Shown: one piece after another, positions 1 through 14,100 of the stretch
Numbering within the stretch: the stretch's first letter is position 1
How the letters are laid out: each line of letters starts with the position of its first letter
NCBI GenBank assembly: GCA_037962975.1
Contig: CM075669.1
Location: forward strand, 120,358,501 to 120,422,500
Length of the DNA: 64,000 nt
Reading direction: 5' to 3'
Source: Clitoria ternatea
Lineage: Eukaryota; Streptophyta; Magnoliopsida; Fabales; Fabaceae
Position numbers and translations under genes: made by a program
The notes under the pieces: model-generated
What the model saw: the letters and a program-made list of their open reading frames with translations, nothing else
Database searches by the model: none
Told to the model about the DNA's origin: nothing

Positions 1-299
1 AAATCAATAGGAAAATAAACATTATTATCTAAAACCTAAAATTCTAATAGACCATCAGGTACCAAAGCATATTTAATTACCCTAGTTTTCAAGACATTTG
101 TTTTTTTTATTGTGTTAAGTGTTAAATTTGAATCCTAAATTATTGTGTCATTAAACCTTTTGCTTATCCTTCCCATAATCCTCATAAGCAATATTTCAAT
201 AAGGCTAAGAATTGGCTTTTCCTTTAATTACTAACCTAATGATTAAAGGACTCTAACATATTATTTATGAGATGATCACTTTTAGGCATTACATCAAAT

Positions 300-1744
300 G
301 CGTATCTTGCCCAACACTACTTTGGAACTTTCCTCAACCAATCGTGAGCGGGTTCATTAAGTTCCTTGATTGCTTGCATAGCCTCCTCAAACTTAAACAA
401 GGTATATAAGTGATGACAATATAACCTATGTCTTGAATACGACATAGCAGTTTTAATCACTAGTTCTAATCCCTGCATAATGTAAGAAACAATAAATGCC
501 TAAGTGCTTATAAAACTAACACATATTAGGAATAAAATATAAGCTAAAATTATACCTTTGCCTATCAGACATTTGAACTAACACTTTGACTTACATACTA
601 TCATTAAAGGCTTGATCCAACAATTCAAGAAACCATGACCATCTATCTATATTATCAACCTCAACCATAGTTAATGGGAATATCCCATTATTGGTATCCA
701 AAGAAACAATTGTTAAGAGTACACCACCATATGGACCCTTCAAATGACATCCATCAAGGCTTATGAATGACCTATGACCAAGAACAAAACCCCTTTGCAT
801 TTCCTCCAAACACAAAAATCTATGGGAAAACTAGATCAACATTAACATTCTCTTTATCAAATAGTAAAATTTCCAATGAACTAGGATTGGTAACAAACAA
901 TGTGTGTGCATAACTTGAAGCATATATTTTACCTTGAGTTTGGCTTTTTACACTTGATTATTTGTCACCTCCACCTTATACTTGGTCATTAAATAATATT
1001 GGACATTGCTAGCCCTTATTTCTACATCAACCTTGAATTGGTTTGTCAACTTGTTGGCAATCCATTTTAATGTAACCTCAGTGTTGGTTATGCATTTAAC
1101 ATAGGAATACATTCCTGTGTATCTTTTAATTTCAAAACTAACATCATCGACATTAGTACTTGCATGCAAGTATCATTCATAACCATGTGATGACATATTC
1201 ATGTCATATGTGTCTATCCATTCTTGGATTAGACAATCTTAAACCCTTTTTGAACCTTGAGAGTCTCCCTGAACGCATCCATAAACTCAAACAACATGTC
1301 TTTCTCCAAAATAATTTTGTAACATATTTTCTCCTATAAGCTCTATCTATATAAAGGCTATCTTCATCATTAAAGTCAACACACAACTTAACCATAGGGT
1401 TGTCCATGTCATAATTAGAGAGATCATCATAAAGGTCATTGTCTCTTGCAATATTAACCACATCCCTTTTTTATGGCTGCATCATTCAGTCCACCAACTT
1501 CTTTATTATCATTATTTCCAACTATGTTAGGCCTAAATAAGTCTACCACATCTTCTTCAAAGTCTACCACATCTTCTTCAATGGCTGGTGTCTTCCCCTT
1601 GCTATTCCATTGAATTAATGTCTCCCCATAATTCCCTAGCAATGATTTGTCAACAATTCCAACCTTCTCGACATGCAAATGTATGTAGTCATCGTTATCA
1701 ACTTTGTTGTTCATTAAGCATTTCAATAATATCATGTCATCCAT
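300..1744 (-). pseudogene. Mutator-like (MULE) transposase, decayed
   Basis: Minus-strand fragments in several frames follow the order of a plant MULE transposase. 1454-1744 is an acidic N-terminal region. 1204-1461 and 948-1169 resemble the MuDR DNA-binding region, with an 'ANKL' stretch like the family's 'WVANKL'. 591-815 contains the start of the DDE catalytic domain, with DGCHLKGPYGG followed by a 'NGIFPLTMVEVDN' segment. Near 320-390 the minus strand reads LNEPAHDWLRKVP, typical of the region after the catalytic core. Frameshifts and stops separate the blocks, so no protein can be made. No terminal inverted repeats or 9-bp TSDs were found, so the element limits are unknown. The family assignment rests on motif order and is fairly secure. 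Confidence 0.8.
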
Positions 1745-2435
1745 AACAGGGATCCTTCTTTCCCCAGGTAGATCACCTTCCTTAACCTAGCATAGACATT
1801 ACTCAACAGATTCATGTAGCATATAAAACTAGTATCAAATTTCTCAATGATGAAGAAATAATTCCCCCAATGTACAATGATATAAAAATCTATTGAAACC
1901 ATCAACCATTTTTAGAAGTCCTTAACCTACACAACCGGTAATAACTCATGAAACACGGGAGAATATCCTTCACCCTAAACATATAAACACTTGAAGTATA
2001 ACCCCTACCCCAAACACATAAAATACATTGATCAGATACACCCATCACATACAACAAGAGGTGTTCAATGAAGCCATAAAAGAGAATGATTCTAACTTAA
2101 TGCAAATGTTACAAATGAAATAAAGGAGAAGCTTGAAAACAAGGAATAAAGGAAAGCTTCTTAAGCATTCCAAGCTCACATGAGAATCAGTAAACCCATA
2201 AAATAGCATCAATTAGTAACCCTTGATGGTTAAGACACTCACACTAACTAACCCAACTCAAAGAAAGGATATTAAACCATAGTCAAAGGGTTGGATGGTT
2301 ACTTTTTAAAAAATAAGGCGGGATGACATTTTGAAAAAAGGTTTAGACCTAACTATTATTTTATGAAACCTCACAGGTTCTAGGTGTAATTTGCCCAAAT
2401 AATTAAATATTATTTTTCCTTTTATAGAGGTTATT
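1745..2435. other. Non-coding, AT-rich, nothing identified
   Basis: No coding motif, terminal repeat or RNA gene seen. It may hold the untranslated end of the MULE to the left or degraded gypsy sequence to the right. Confidence 0.4.
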
Positions 2436-2950
2436 GAGATACCTACTTATGCCAAATTTCTTTAGGATAATAAACAATAAAAAAGGACAATCTAAGTTTG
2501 AATACTTAATGAAAAGTTCTCTATAATGGTCTCTAGGAGACTTCCTTCAAAATTAAAAGATTCATGGAGTTTCATTATACTTTATACTATTAGTGATTGT
2601 TATTTTAAAGCTCTTTATGATTTAGGAGTTAGTATAAATTTAATACCTTATTCTCTTTTCAAAAAGCTTGGAATTAAAGAACTAAGAGCTACCACCATCT
2701 TTTTACAGTTGATGTCCCTTACATGTCTAAAAGACATTTTAGAAAAAAAACTAGTTAAGCTGGATAACTTCATTTTCCATATTGGTTTTGTAGTTCTTGA
2801 GATACAGGAAAACATAAAAATCCTAATTATTTTAGGAAGGTCTTTCTTGCCAATAGAAAGGATATTGATTAATGTCCATACCACCAAGGAAAGTTAAATT
2901 AAAGTTTAATAATGAGAAAGTTGTTTTTAAAGTTTTTGACTCCTTAAAAC
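2436..2950 (+). pseudogene. Ty3/gypsy gag-protease fragment
   Basis: The block starts with 'EIPTYAKFL', a motif that precedes the protease in Athila/Tat-type plant gypsy polyproteins, then carries stops. The open part (2526-2897, 123 codons) is a retropepsin-like domain: 'KLKDSWSF' matches the family's 'KLKDPGSF', the active-site block reads DLGVSIN, followed by 'PYSLFKKLGI' and 'ILGRSFL'. Sequence to about 2950 still matches the downstream linker. Reverse transcriptase and integrase are absent on this strand nearby, and no LTR is assignable, so it is an isolated scrap. It lies just outside the copia element that starts at 3288. Stops and the short length show it is dead. Confidence 0.78.
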
Positions 2951-3287
2951 ACCCCCTTTAAGGATAATTGTTGTTTCATGATCTTTGACATTGATGTTTT
3001 TTGTCTTATTGATTTTTAATGTGCAGATATTTGTATCTAGAAACTTCTTTCATCTTGAGATCTCATTGTAATTTTGTGAGGATATGTTGTTCAAGCCATT
3101 CATGAACTATCAAAATCATTGTTATCTAAGATCTCAACAAAACATTTAGTCAAGTCACTCAACAATTAAAGATCTCAATCACTATTTTATCTAAGAAAAT
3201 ATGTAGATTCCATTTTATAGTGGAGAAAAGGTTAAAGCTTTTCTATTGAAAAGTGAGTGCACAAGGAGGTTAACAGAATGATTAATC
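2951..3287. other. Non-coding, nothing identified
   Basis: AT-rich spacer between the gypsy scrap and the copia LTR. No motif recognised. Confidence 0.4.
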
Positions 3288-3889
3288 TGATAGTAATTAA
3301 TTAAGGTAGTGAGAGAACCGAATTCTTGCAACAAACATAATAAAAATCAACAAGCAAAAAAGAAAAAGACAAACTAAAAAATGAAAATACAAAAAATGAA
3401 AAATTCAAGAAAACACAAAAAAGAAAGAGAGAAAAGGAAAAGAGAGACAGAACAAGATTTATATGGTTTACCCCAAGGCTTGAAAGGATACATCCATGGT
3501 CAACAAAAAACTACACTAAGATAGTAAAAATAGATACCAAAGGGATTATAACTGTTGCATTCAAATAATAGATCCTAGATCTCACTTACGCAGCTTTAGA
3601 TGACCAGCTAGTGCGCTTTAGACACCCTAACTTCAGACTTCAGACCCCATAAAACTATTTCTCACAGCTTTACATACTCTCTTACTTTTATGGACTTTAT
3701 AACTATTGCACACTACTCAATAATTATTGTACATGTCACTCTAAAGATGCACCTAAGAGAGCTTTGATGATTTCTATTTATAGAGTTTTTGAAAAGTAAA
3801 AGCCTAACAACGTTAAAACAAATAGTTGTTACTTAAAAAGCATTTGTTATAGTATAAAACATCACTAAACCATGGTTCAAGATATTTCA
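3288..3889 (-). repeat. 3' LTR of outer copia element (minus orientation)
   Basis: About 600 bp that align with 57680-58307: both contain 'CAACAAACATAAT', a run of AAAAACA/AGAAAAA sequence, 'GAATAATAGATCCTAG' style text and a TATA-like 'CTATTTATAGAG' (minus-strand TATA). The internal edge at 3889 ends ...TTTCA and is preceded on the minus strand by the purine-rich GGTGGAGA, a plausible polypurine tract. The outer edge is approximate because it has diverged from the other LTR. Confidence 0.65.
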
Positions 3890-3974
3890 CCTACGTGTCT
3901 CCACCTAGGATTGATACTTTTCTAAAGGTCAAATGACCTGTGAAACTTTAGATGATCTGACAAAAGGTTTGTTG

Positions 3975-6900
3975 TTTCCTTCCATAGAGGCCTATTTTGA
4001 ACAATCAACATTAAGCAAATGCAAACATTGCATAAAGTTGCTTTTGAGAACATGTTTTGTAAACATATCAGCTGAATTGTCCTTTGTATTAATCTTCAAA
4101 ACTTTGATTCATTTCTTAGTATAAATGAAATGGTACCTAACATCAATATATTTGGTTCTTTACCAAATAAATGGTACTCAAGCTAACACAAGATAGTAAA
4201 GCATGATCTTAAAGAAAACCAATATAAAAAATTAAGCATTTAAACCAAATTCTGTCATCTGTTGCTACATTCAAAGCCATATAGCCCATTTATATAGTAG
4301 ATAATGCAACTGAAGGTTAAAGGGTAGATTTCTAACTTACCAATGAGTTTCTAAGAGTGAAAGCATAACCTGTGATTGATCTTCTAGCATCCAAGTCAGC
4401 TGCATAATCCAAATCTGAATACCTAACAAGGTAACAACTTGTGTCAACTCCATAGATGAGCCCAACATTAGATGTAACTCTCAAGTAAGAAAGTCACGCT
4501 TTATAGCTTGCTAATGTCCCTTTCCTATAGACTAAGAAATATGCTTACCATATTGACATTATATGTTAGAGCTAGTCTTGTGCACATCATTGCATATATA
4601 AGACTTTCAATAGCATTAACATATAGGACCTTAGACATGTACTCCGAATCTAAAGGTGTCTAAAGGTGTCAAAACAACATAAAAACATGTTTTAGCTTCC
4701 AAAGAAGTACTTAATGACTATATTTTATCCATCCCAAAACAAGACAAAAAATTATGAATGTATTTTTTTGTGATAAAGAGTTTCTTCTACAAACGACCCA
4801 TATAGATCTCCATACCAAGATCTTCTTAGCTCCACCCACATATTTCATATCAAACTCTCCACTTAGAAGAACTTTCAGCTTCTAAATTACATACTTTTCC
4901 CTTGCTGCAATATGTATATCATCTACATATAATAGTAAATATACCAATGAATTATTCTCCACCTTCATGTGATAAACACAATAATCATAAGGACTTATAC
5001 TAAACCCCTATCTGGCCATGAAATTGTCAAACCTCTTGTACCATTTCCTAGGAGACTACTTCAACTCATACAAAGATCTCTAAAATTTACAAACATAGTC
5101 TTCCCTGCCTCAAACAAAAAATCCCTCTGGTTTCCTCAAGATATCTTCCTCTAGTTCTCCATGTAAGAAAATAATCATCATATTTAATTGCTTCAAATCT
5201 AAATTCTGATTTGCTACCAATGTTAGTAAAACATAGATAGAAATATGTTTAACAATAGGAGAGAAAACCTCATGATAATTAACACCTTCTTTTTGACTAT
5301 AGCCTTTTGCAATTAAACAAGTCTTGTATCTTAATGCTTCAAACCCTAAAATTCCATATTTTTTATTAAAGATCCACTTGCAATCAACATCTCTCCCCTT
5401 AGGTAACTTGACCAACTTCCATATCTTAATCTCCTCTCCCATAGAAAAAACCTATTAAGTTCATTCATTACTAGTGATAACTCATTTATATGTGGTTAGT
5501 TTCAAAGCATAAACTTCTTCTATTACTTACAAAGCATATGAAACTAGGTCTTCAAAACCACATCTCCGAGGAGGTTTAATTTGTCTACGAGTTCTTTATG
5601 CAACTTTAGTTTCTTCAGGTGCTTACTTTGATTTTAATGTTGATTGATAAAAATCTTCAACACTCTGAGGTGTATTAGTCACTTCAAACACCCTATCGAC
5701 ATCACTTGTCTATGTCTCTTTAGGCATCTCTACATAAACATGTTCTTATTCCATAACCAAAACTTGATCATCAACACAATCTAAATGAGAGAACCAATAT
5801 ACTTTCTATTTGGAGTAATAGCAAACTCCACATGATTGGTGAACCAAATAGGCTTTATCATATATAACATCTTTACTAAGAATAATCTTCATTTCAGATG
5901 GTGATGAAATTTTATACCCTTTCATCCCATCTCCATAAACCATAAAACCCTTTCTTAGATATAGATTCTAACTCAATCCTTACTAACATGATAGTAAGTT
6001 AGAAATCCAAAAACTCTAAGAAAAGAATAATCAACAGGTTTAGATAACCATATCTTAATATGAATTTTGAGTTCTATGGTAATGAAAAAAATGATTAATA
6101 AGATAACATGTTGTAATTTTGCCTCAGCCTAAAAACTTATATTCAAGCTAGCATTGGAAACATTGCAACAAGCTTTTTCTAATAATGTTTTATTTATATG
6201 CTCAATAACACCATTTTGTTATGTAGTATTTCTAATGGTGTACTTCCTAGTTATGCCTTTTTCCCTAGAAAAATCATTGAAGTCTACAAAACAAAATTCT
6301 AAACCATTATGAATTCAGAAATGTTTTACCTCTCCCTCTGTTTGATTTTCTATAAAGATCTTTCATTGCTTGAAGAGCTTGAAGGCCTTATTCTTATGCT
6401 TCATCATGAATACCTAAGACATCCTTAAATAATCATCTATTATAGAAAGAAAATATCTAGTTCCTGTAAGAAATGAAATGTGAAGGTTCCCAACATTCTA
6501 AATGGGTACAATCCAAAGTGGCCTTTATAGTGTGCAAAGTCATTGGAAATGTTATTCCATGTTGCTTTCCAAAAAGGGCAATGCTCACAAAACTGAAGTT
6601 CCTAAGAATATTTCCTGCTTAGAATTATCATACATTTCTCACTCATGTGACTAAGACGCATATTCTATAAATGTGTATAAACTAGACCACATGCCTAAAT
6701 TGGACCATGTGTTTTAGAATGAGAAACTAATGAAACTAAACTTAAGATAATACTACCTTAAAGAATATACAAGTTCACAATTCTATTTCCTCTCATAGCC
6801 ATATAAGAACCTTTTCTAATTTCCATTACTCCACCTTCAGCACTGTAGTTGAACCCTTTGGAATCATAGTCACCCACAACTATTAAACTTTTCTTTAAAT

Positions 6901-7394
6901 TTAGAACATGGTGAACTTAGATGAATGTTCTAATAACTCCGTCATGTATTATGATTTGAATTGAACCAATACCAATTGTCTAACATAGCACACATTCCCC
7001 CATCAAGATTTTTCCTCCAAACTTCTTTTCATATGAACTAAAATAAACCAACTTCTTTATGGACACATAAGATAAAAAAAACTTGAATCAAGCACCCACT
7101 AATCTAGAACATGATGATTGTTTTCAACAATAAAGAGTACCAATTCAATTTCAAACTAAGACCTTTCTTTCATAATGCAACCATTGGATTTATCTTCTTT
7201 ATCTTAGGACAATCTTTTTTCCAATGCCCTGATTTTGTACAGGGGTTACAAATATCCTTTGGATCTGCCCTAGACTTCTTCTTGCCTTTATTTTTCTACC
7301 TTTCTTATTCTTGAACGAATTTATTATCACCAAAGTCATACTAGAATTTCTATCACCATTTTTAGACATCTTATGACGAAGATCTTTCAAGTAT
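3975..7394 (-). pseudogene. Ty1-copia (Tork-like) gag end and pol, decayed
   Basis: Minus strand, 5' to 3'. A Gag zinc knuckle lies at 7209-7250 (C-X2-C-X4-H-X4-C, CNPCTKSGHWKKDC). A protease-like WVLDSS is near 7065-7100. The GAG-pre-integrase block near 6540-6660 has MRLSHMSEK and FCEHC. The reverse transcriptase is best preserved at 5110-5442, with KLPKG, CKWIF, AKGYSQKEGV, LHGELEEDI and PEGF. RNase H at 4340-4500 has YSDLDYAADLDARRS, and a C-terminal block near 3980-4110 has DNSADMFTKHV. Many frameshifts and stops interrupt it. The order protease-integrase-RT-RNase H proves Ty1-copia, and the motifs fit the Tork/Tnt1 group. The right end abuts CACTA1. Confidence 0.85.
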
Positions 7395-7397
7395 AGA

Positions 7398-7412
7398 CAC
7401 TATAAGAAGAAT
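7398..7412 (+). repeat. CACTA1 left terminal inverted repeat
   Basis: CACTATAAGAAGAAT matches the reversed right end at 18733-18747 at most positions. Immediately preceded by TSD AGA. Confidence 0.8.
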
Positions 7413-8157
7413 AAGGATTGAGGCAATTTTTTAAAATAGTCGTTAATGTTAAAAAAGTAAGATATTTTTCATGAAATGGACATTGATTTAGGTAATCGTC
7501 ACTACGTTTTATATTAAAAAGTTAGTCCTTCCATTTTCCCTCCTTTTTTCCCTTTCCATTTTTACAATAAAATACTAAAAAAATAAAATCCCTAGCTAAT
7601 CGTAATCCATTTTTTTCATTCCCATACATATGTCTCTTTCGTTCAGTTTTGTTCACCTTCGTTCATTTTTCACTCGTCACTCCATACACGTATATCATCC
7701 CTAAATGCAACGCCGCATCACAACCTTCTTAACGACGATGATGATGCAACTTTCGACCATCTTTCTTCTCTGGAAAATTTGTTAATGACACTTAACGTAT
7801 ATTTATTGCCACTGGATTTCTCTTCTTCATATTTTTTGTTTAGGGATTAGGGTTAAGAATTGGGAATTAAGGTAGAAGGCATAAATTAGAATATGGTGTC
7901 TTGGGGACCATGTAGTTGAAGTGTAATAGTATGTCATTGTGTATTTCATTATACTCCTTTGCACGTGAATCAGTGTTTCAACTTATCAGGGTACACTTCT
8001 ACAAAGGTTTGTGTTTTTTAAATAATTAACGTTAGAATTAATTAATATAAGTATATATCTAACAATTATAAGAAAGATAAGTTTGAATTATCCTTTTGTG
8101 ATTACAAATATCACCCCAATTAAGTAAGCAAAACCATTTTTTTGTTGTTTTATATAG

Positions 8158-11100
8158 TGTAACAACCCTGATTTTTGAAAATAGGAAACTAGACCTTGAG
8201 GACTCCTAAGGATACTCTGTTGAGCTTCTGGTAAGAAGCCTGAGGCTATAGCCTATTCCCCGAGTAGTTCAGCATAAGAAAAATAGTGAAGAGTGGAACT
8301 AGTTAAGATATTTAATATAAAGTATAAGAATGCTTAGAGAATACAACGAGTGAGAGAAGCAGCGATAAGAAAATAATAACAACGTTCGATAGAACTGTTT
8401 CATAATATGTTAATAACGATTATTTCGTCAAATTGAGTACTAATTAATTTATAATTATATTATTTGATAATTATTTCCTGCCAAAAATATTTAATAGATA
8501 ACACTTCATCTTCGTAATTAATACCTAGTTCTAACCAAAAATTATTTAGTTTGGAAATGTATTAAAAGTCTAATTATTTAATTTTAAGTGTTGAATATTT
8601 ATTTATTTATTCAATTTAAAATTTTATAATATTATAATTATTTATTTAATGATGAGTATTTTAATTGAATATTAATTAGTTGATAATTATTCAGTTGATA
8701 ATTATTTAGTTAGTAATTACTCCCTGCTAATAATAATTTAGTTTAACATGTAATAATAAATGCTTAATAATTAATATTTAAAATTAATATTAATAAATAT
8801 ATTCAATTAATTATTTTGAAAAATAAAATATTTATAATGATATTATATTTTGAAATTATATTTTAAATTGTTTATTTAATTAATAATTATGATTAATAAT
8901 AAAATGTTGTCAAGTTCCTTAGTATTGAATTGTGGGACCCAACTTAAGGTCGAACTCTTACCATTCGACCCAAGACTAGTGATCCGGTAGGGAAACTAGT
9001 CTGTTAGGATCCCTTTGTGAAGAACAAGGGTGTCTGACTTGGCCTAACTGGCCCAATTAGAACCTTTAATGTCTCCTATGTTTGACTGTTCATATACTTT
9101 GGGACATCTGATGGTGACATGGTCAGTCTCTGGTGATTCATTTCAACGTTTTAGGAACTTTTCCTGAAGAGGCTAAAACCCGGTTCGGACTCTATCACCC
9201 TCATTTTTCCATAAATCGGTTTATTCATAAATCGTTTTCAAACTCGACCCGAATACCTTCAGTAGTTGGGATCTAAATTTTGTATTCGATCCTGGAATCA
9301 AATGACTTTGGTCTCAATCTCTTTGTTCTAAAAAAGATCTTTAATCTCCGTTTCTAGCCCCAAGCTCCGATTCTCACTCTGTTAACCCCAAAATCGAAGA
9401 TTAAGTATATTCGTCTCAAAACTCCACTATTTGAAAGTTTTTCCCTGCGCATGGTTCACAAAAAAATTCATAACTCTCTTATATGACCTTTGATTCACAT
9501 AAACTTGGTGTCAAAATCTTTGTAACGAAATTACCTATATTTTTCATGCAAACATTGAAGGCTAAATCCTTCTAGATCGGTATAGTTTAATAGATCTTTG
9601 CAACCCCTTAGCTGTTTCGTCATCATGCTAACAGTCTTCATTAAAATTCATATATCTTCTTTGTCCAATTCTTGAATCACTCCGTTCTTTTTGCTATGGC
9701 TCCATATCAAAGAGCTTTACAATGTTCGTGAAAGGCATGAAACCAAATTCTCAAAGGAGAATTAATGGTGAATTTATTTCTGAAGATGTAGCTGATCGAG
9801 GAAGCTTCTGGAACACCCTATCATAAATCGGGTATATCTCAGGCTATCGATCTTGGATCATTGTAAATGATATATCAAATTAAATAGAAAGTAAAGATAT
9901 AAAAACTTAATGAAGTTTTTGAAAGCCAATTCTTGCTCCATGAATCCAAGAATTTAAAATACCACACTAATTCACATTTTCCTAGTGGTAGCTCACACTC
10001 TGTTCAGTATTTTTTACATTTCTCACTCGTATGACCATGAAATCGAACGATTCTTTCACCAAAATTTTCTTAACTAAATTCCCTACAACTTGGATGGAGG
10101 GCACAAAGTCAAATTCTTCACTAATTATGCCCATAAAATTAATCTTTGTAAGAAACATCAATCCCATCATAACCTTACACTATTTCAGTAAATAGGCCAT
10201 ATCTCATTCATTTATCAATAAAAATTTTTGTAGCATATATCAATTAAAGATAAGAAAAAGGACTACAATTCTTATGTAAGGTCTTTTCCCAAATTCATGC
10301 CGCATCACCCCTTAAAAGCCCAAACAAGTTGACATCCCAGCACTTGACACATCATCCCCTTCATGCAACATAAGCCAATCACTTTCTCTCACCCACTAGA
10401 CACTTGCCTTGCCCTAGAAACTCCTTCCTCCATGCATCACCACCTCTTGCCACCTCACTAGAGAGGTGTCAACCTCCACCCACTCCTTTCCACTCAGCCC
10501 ACCACTTGTCACAACCAGCCATACTTCTTGCTCAACAAGTTTCACCACTTGTCTAGCAAGTTGAATTTTTGCATAACCATTCTACACTTAGTAAAATTCC
10601 TAATCTCATTGTCCAGCCCTCTTCTCCCTCACGGCAGCAACCTTCTACTCTCCATTCTCTTCATCCTCCACTTAATCATCCATAATCATCCATTACTTCC
10701 TCCCAATCACGGCCACACCACCACCAACCACCATGAATTCTCTTCTCCTCCATTCTTCTCCTCTAACCCATGACCCTCCTCCCACCCAACTTATATCTTT
10801 TACTCAGTTTTCTTCAAGTATAAAGCTCTTGAAATCCAGCTAGAAACCCTCTTGCCTTGGCCTCTTGGAGCCGTGACCATCCAAGGCCACCAAGGTAAGG
10901 ATTTTCATATTTTGGTTCTTGATCTTGTCTCCTCTTTCTTTGGTGCCCAAAATAGTTTGTGTTTTTGATTTTGTGGCATTTTCCTTTTTGTTTTGGAAGC
11001 CCAAAATCGTGACTCCATTGTCCCCTTTTGGTTGCATGTATTGTTTTCTTAGGATCGGGAATCGTAAACGACGCCGGTGATGAAACGATGAAAAAATATG

Positions 11101-14100
11101 AAGTCTACAATGAATTTTGGTAAATTATTCTTCACTTTGAACCAAATGCATGGCTGTTCCATTGCTGTCCATGGCCTTTAACAGCTCAAAAATTTCATGC
11201 ATGTTAGTTTTTAGCGACTTAGAAGCGATCGGTAAACGTTTCGGAATGTTCGATGAATTTTTGGCAGGTTTGTCATTTTTTTCCTCCGGGCAGTGGCTTT
11301 CCAACAAGGTAAGAGGGGTCTTACCTCGTCTAAACTTATTTTTAACTGTTCCATAATATTGCTCGTATACTCGAGAACATCCGTTTTGAATTTCGTCGCA
11401 ATCTAACAGTTAGATTTCAAATCGCGTAATTTTTCGTAACCGATGGTTAAAAATTTAACATTTTTAAATTAGTGGGTATTTTAAAAATTTAATTGATGTA
11501 ACTCGACGTTCGTGTGTTCGGAAGGATTTTATCACAATCGGAGTCGTAACAAAAAATTTAGGAACTTTAATGTTTAGGCGGGCTCGATTTTATTCGATTT
11601 GGTTGTATTATTATTCTTTAAATTTTACGGTAATGATATGTAATTTGTAATTTATTTCCTGTAAGCCCCGCTATTAGGAATTAATATATCGCCACGTATC
11701 GCCGAGAGTATTTTAATGACATCACACTTTTAAGAAAGAATTACCGACCGGACGGTTACAAAGCTTATTTTACTAAAAGCGACATTGTTTTAAAATATTA
11801 CAAAACTTTATAAAAGTTAATTAGATAAATAAGTCGAGTTTAAAAAATGGAAAATTTTACATGAAAAAGCTTTATCGATAAGTGACATGATTGGACCCCA
11901 ACAAATTTTATGAACTAAGAAAAAGGAATAAAAACAAAAAAAAAAGAATTTTTGAGGCATAATAAAATGGATATTAGGTATTAGAAATGTTAGTGACCAA
12001 TTTTAGTGACCAAATAGGGTAGAAAATAATGAGGGACTTTAAGAAGTTAATGAAGTAGGACTAATTTGGAAAAAAGATTCATTAGGAAATGAGATTTTGA
12101 GTTTAAATATTTTAATAGATTAATTAAGCCAGGTGGAAAAAGAAAAGAAATAAAAAGGAATTTTAGAGTTCAATTTGGAAAGAGTTACAGAAAAAGTAAT
12201 TAAATAAATAGATTAAGAAAAAGAAAAGTGCCTAAAAGAAATAAATGAGATCATTAGGAATCTAAGTTAAGAAATAAGTGTTAGGGGTTAAAAACTTTAG
12301 TAATTAATACAAGTGACAAGGGATTCAATAAATATCTATATGATACATATAATTATCCAAGTAAGTTGGATTTTAGGACATGACATACATGAAATAAATA
12401 AGTTGTAGAGTATTAATCACTTGTAAAGGTAAACAATAAAAAAAAAGAAATGAAAATTGAACCTTAAACTAAGTGATAACAAGGAGTAGAATAAATTACA
12501 TGAAAACTTTAAGTGACTAAGGAATAAATGACCAAGTTCATCACACAGAGGTTAGAGCGATATCTAAGTTCTTAAGAAATAAACCAACACCATAAGAAGC
12601 AAAATTAGTTGATTAAAAGAAATGTAACTAAGGAAGAAAATTATTTAATAAGGGGAATAAAGAAAAAGGTACAAAAAGATAAGTAGTCATGAACCTAGAA
12701 AGAACATCACCAAATTGATAATGATACATACAGAATCAGTGACCCTTTTAGTGACCAAGGAAATGAGTAATTCAGTTAATGAAATTTAATTAGATCAGTA
12801 AAGGAACATCAACAGTGAGACCGCTTAACAATGACTAAAGAGTTCATAATTGGACCTTAGAAAATTAAATTGAGTAAAGAGATAATCATACCTAATTAGG
12901 TAAAGAATAATTATTAAACAAATAATTGAAAGTTACATAAATAATTAAATAAAGTGACAGTATGCCTTAAATAACGAACTAGAGTAAAGGAATGCTAATG
13001 ATGTAAACTAGATAAACTGCAAGGATATAATGTGAACGCTCACATCTAGTTGTATATATAAGTAAACTTCTAGTGATGTTAAATGTGTGATAATTTATTA
13101 AGTCATAGTAAATGGTGAGTATCGATATGTGGTATGTCTAATAATTATTATGTGATGATTTCTTAGTACTACATGCAATATGACATTGTTAATTAGTTGA
13201 TTATGTATGTGACTGTGGATGATTATGTATATAGATATACATGTGTTAATTACGTGATGAACGTTGTGATGAAAGTGTGTGATGAATGTGGTATAATGAA
13301 TTGTATGTTATGATGCCATTGGATACTTATTGGTCTCACATAGTTGTGAATGTTGTATGATGCATGGATATCTGAATAAGGAAATTCATTAATAAGAAAT
13401 ATGGGAGGTGGTATCTGCAGGGATTCCAAAATGATTAAATTATGAAAGTGTAAGGAATTCAGATCCGAAATGAATTATCGGCGTTGTAGCACCAATGTAC
13501 CCCTAATTGTTGAGAAAGTATGAAATCTCATTTCATTACTAAGTGTCGAGTAAGGTTACTAAAACAAAGAAAAAGAGAAATTTCATTATACAGAAGAAAG
13601 AAAAAGAACTCGACATTAGGACTGGAAGGGAGTCATTTAGAGGACCCTGCCGAGGACCACTAAATAAAAATGAATTGTTGAATTATGCATCATGTCTGGA
13701 GTTAAGGAGGGATGTTGGAATATTCCCCTATAGCATATAGTGATGGGTACACTAAAGAAACTGTGGCGCCTCGACCCCCGAGGGTAGTCTAGGGAGTATA
13801 CCGGAGGCGGACCTCCAATGGCTAGAATTCGCGCCCGACACCAGACAGCCCGTGGCAAACTCTGATATACTTTGATGAGAGGCAAGGTTTTTTATGGCCG
13901 AAGAGTGCCCGTTCTGATAAGATGTATTATTGGCCATTTTGATGATAGGGCTACGTCTCCTTACCTATTTGTGAAAACCAGAACGAGGAGAGCTCTAGTC
14001 GCTCTAGTTGGGTAGGAAGGATAAGGCTGGATTGTTGTGTACATGGATATTGGTATATGAGATTGATGAGTGGAAGATGGGCCCACATACATCATGATGA

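Noticed and set aside
10528..10773. Open frame in the pyrimidine-rich stretch
   Set aside because: Low-complexity His/Pro/Leu/Ser translation of CACC/CTCC-rich LTR-like DNA; no motif.
13543..13937. Overlapping open frames on both strands near the GC-rich patch
   Set aside because: Short, mutually overlapping and without family motifs; inside the LTR-like block.
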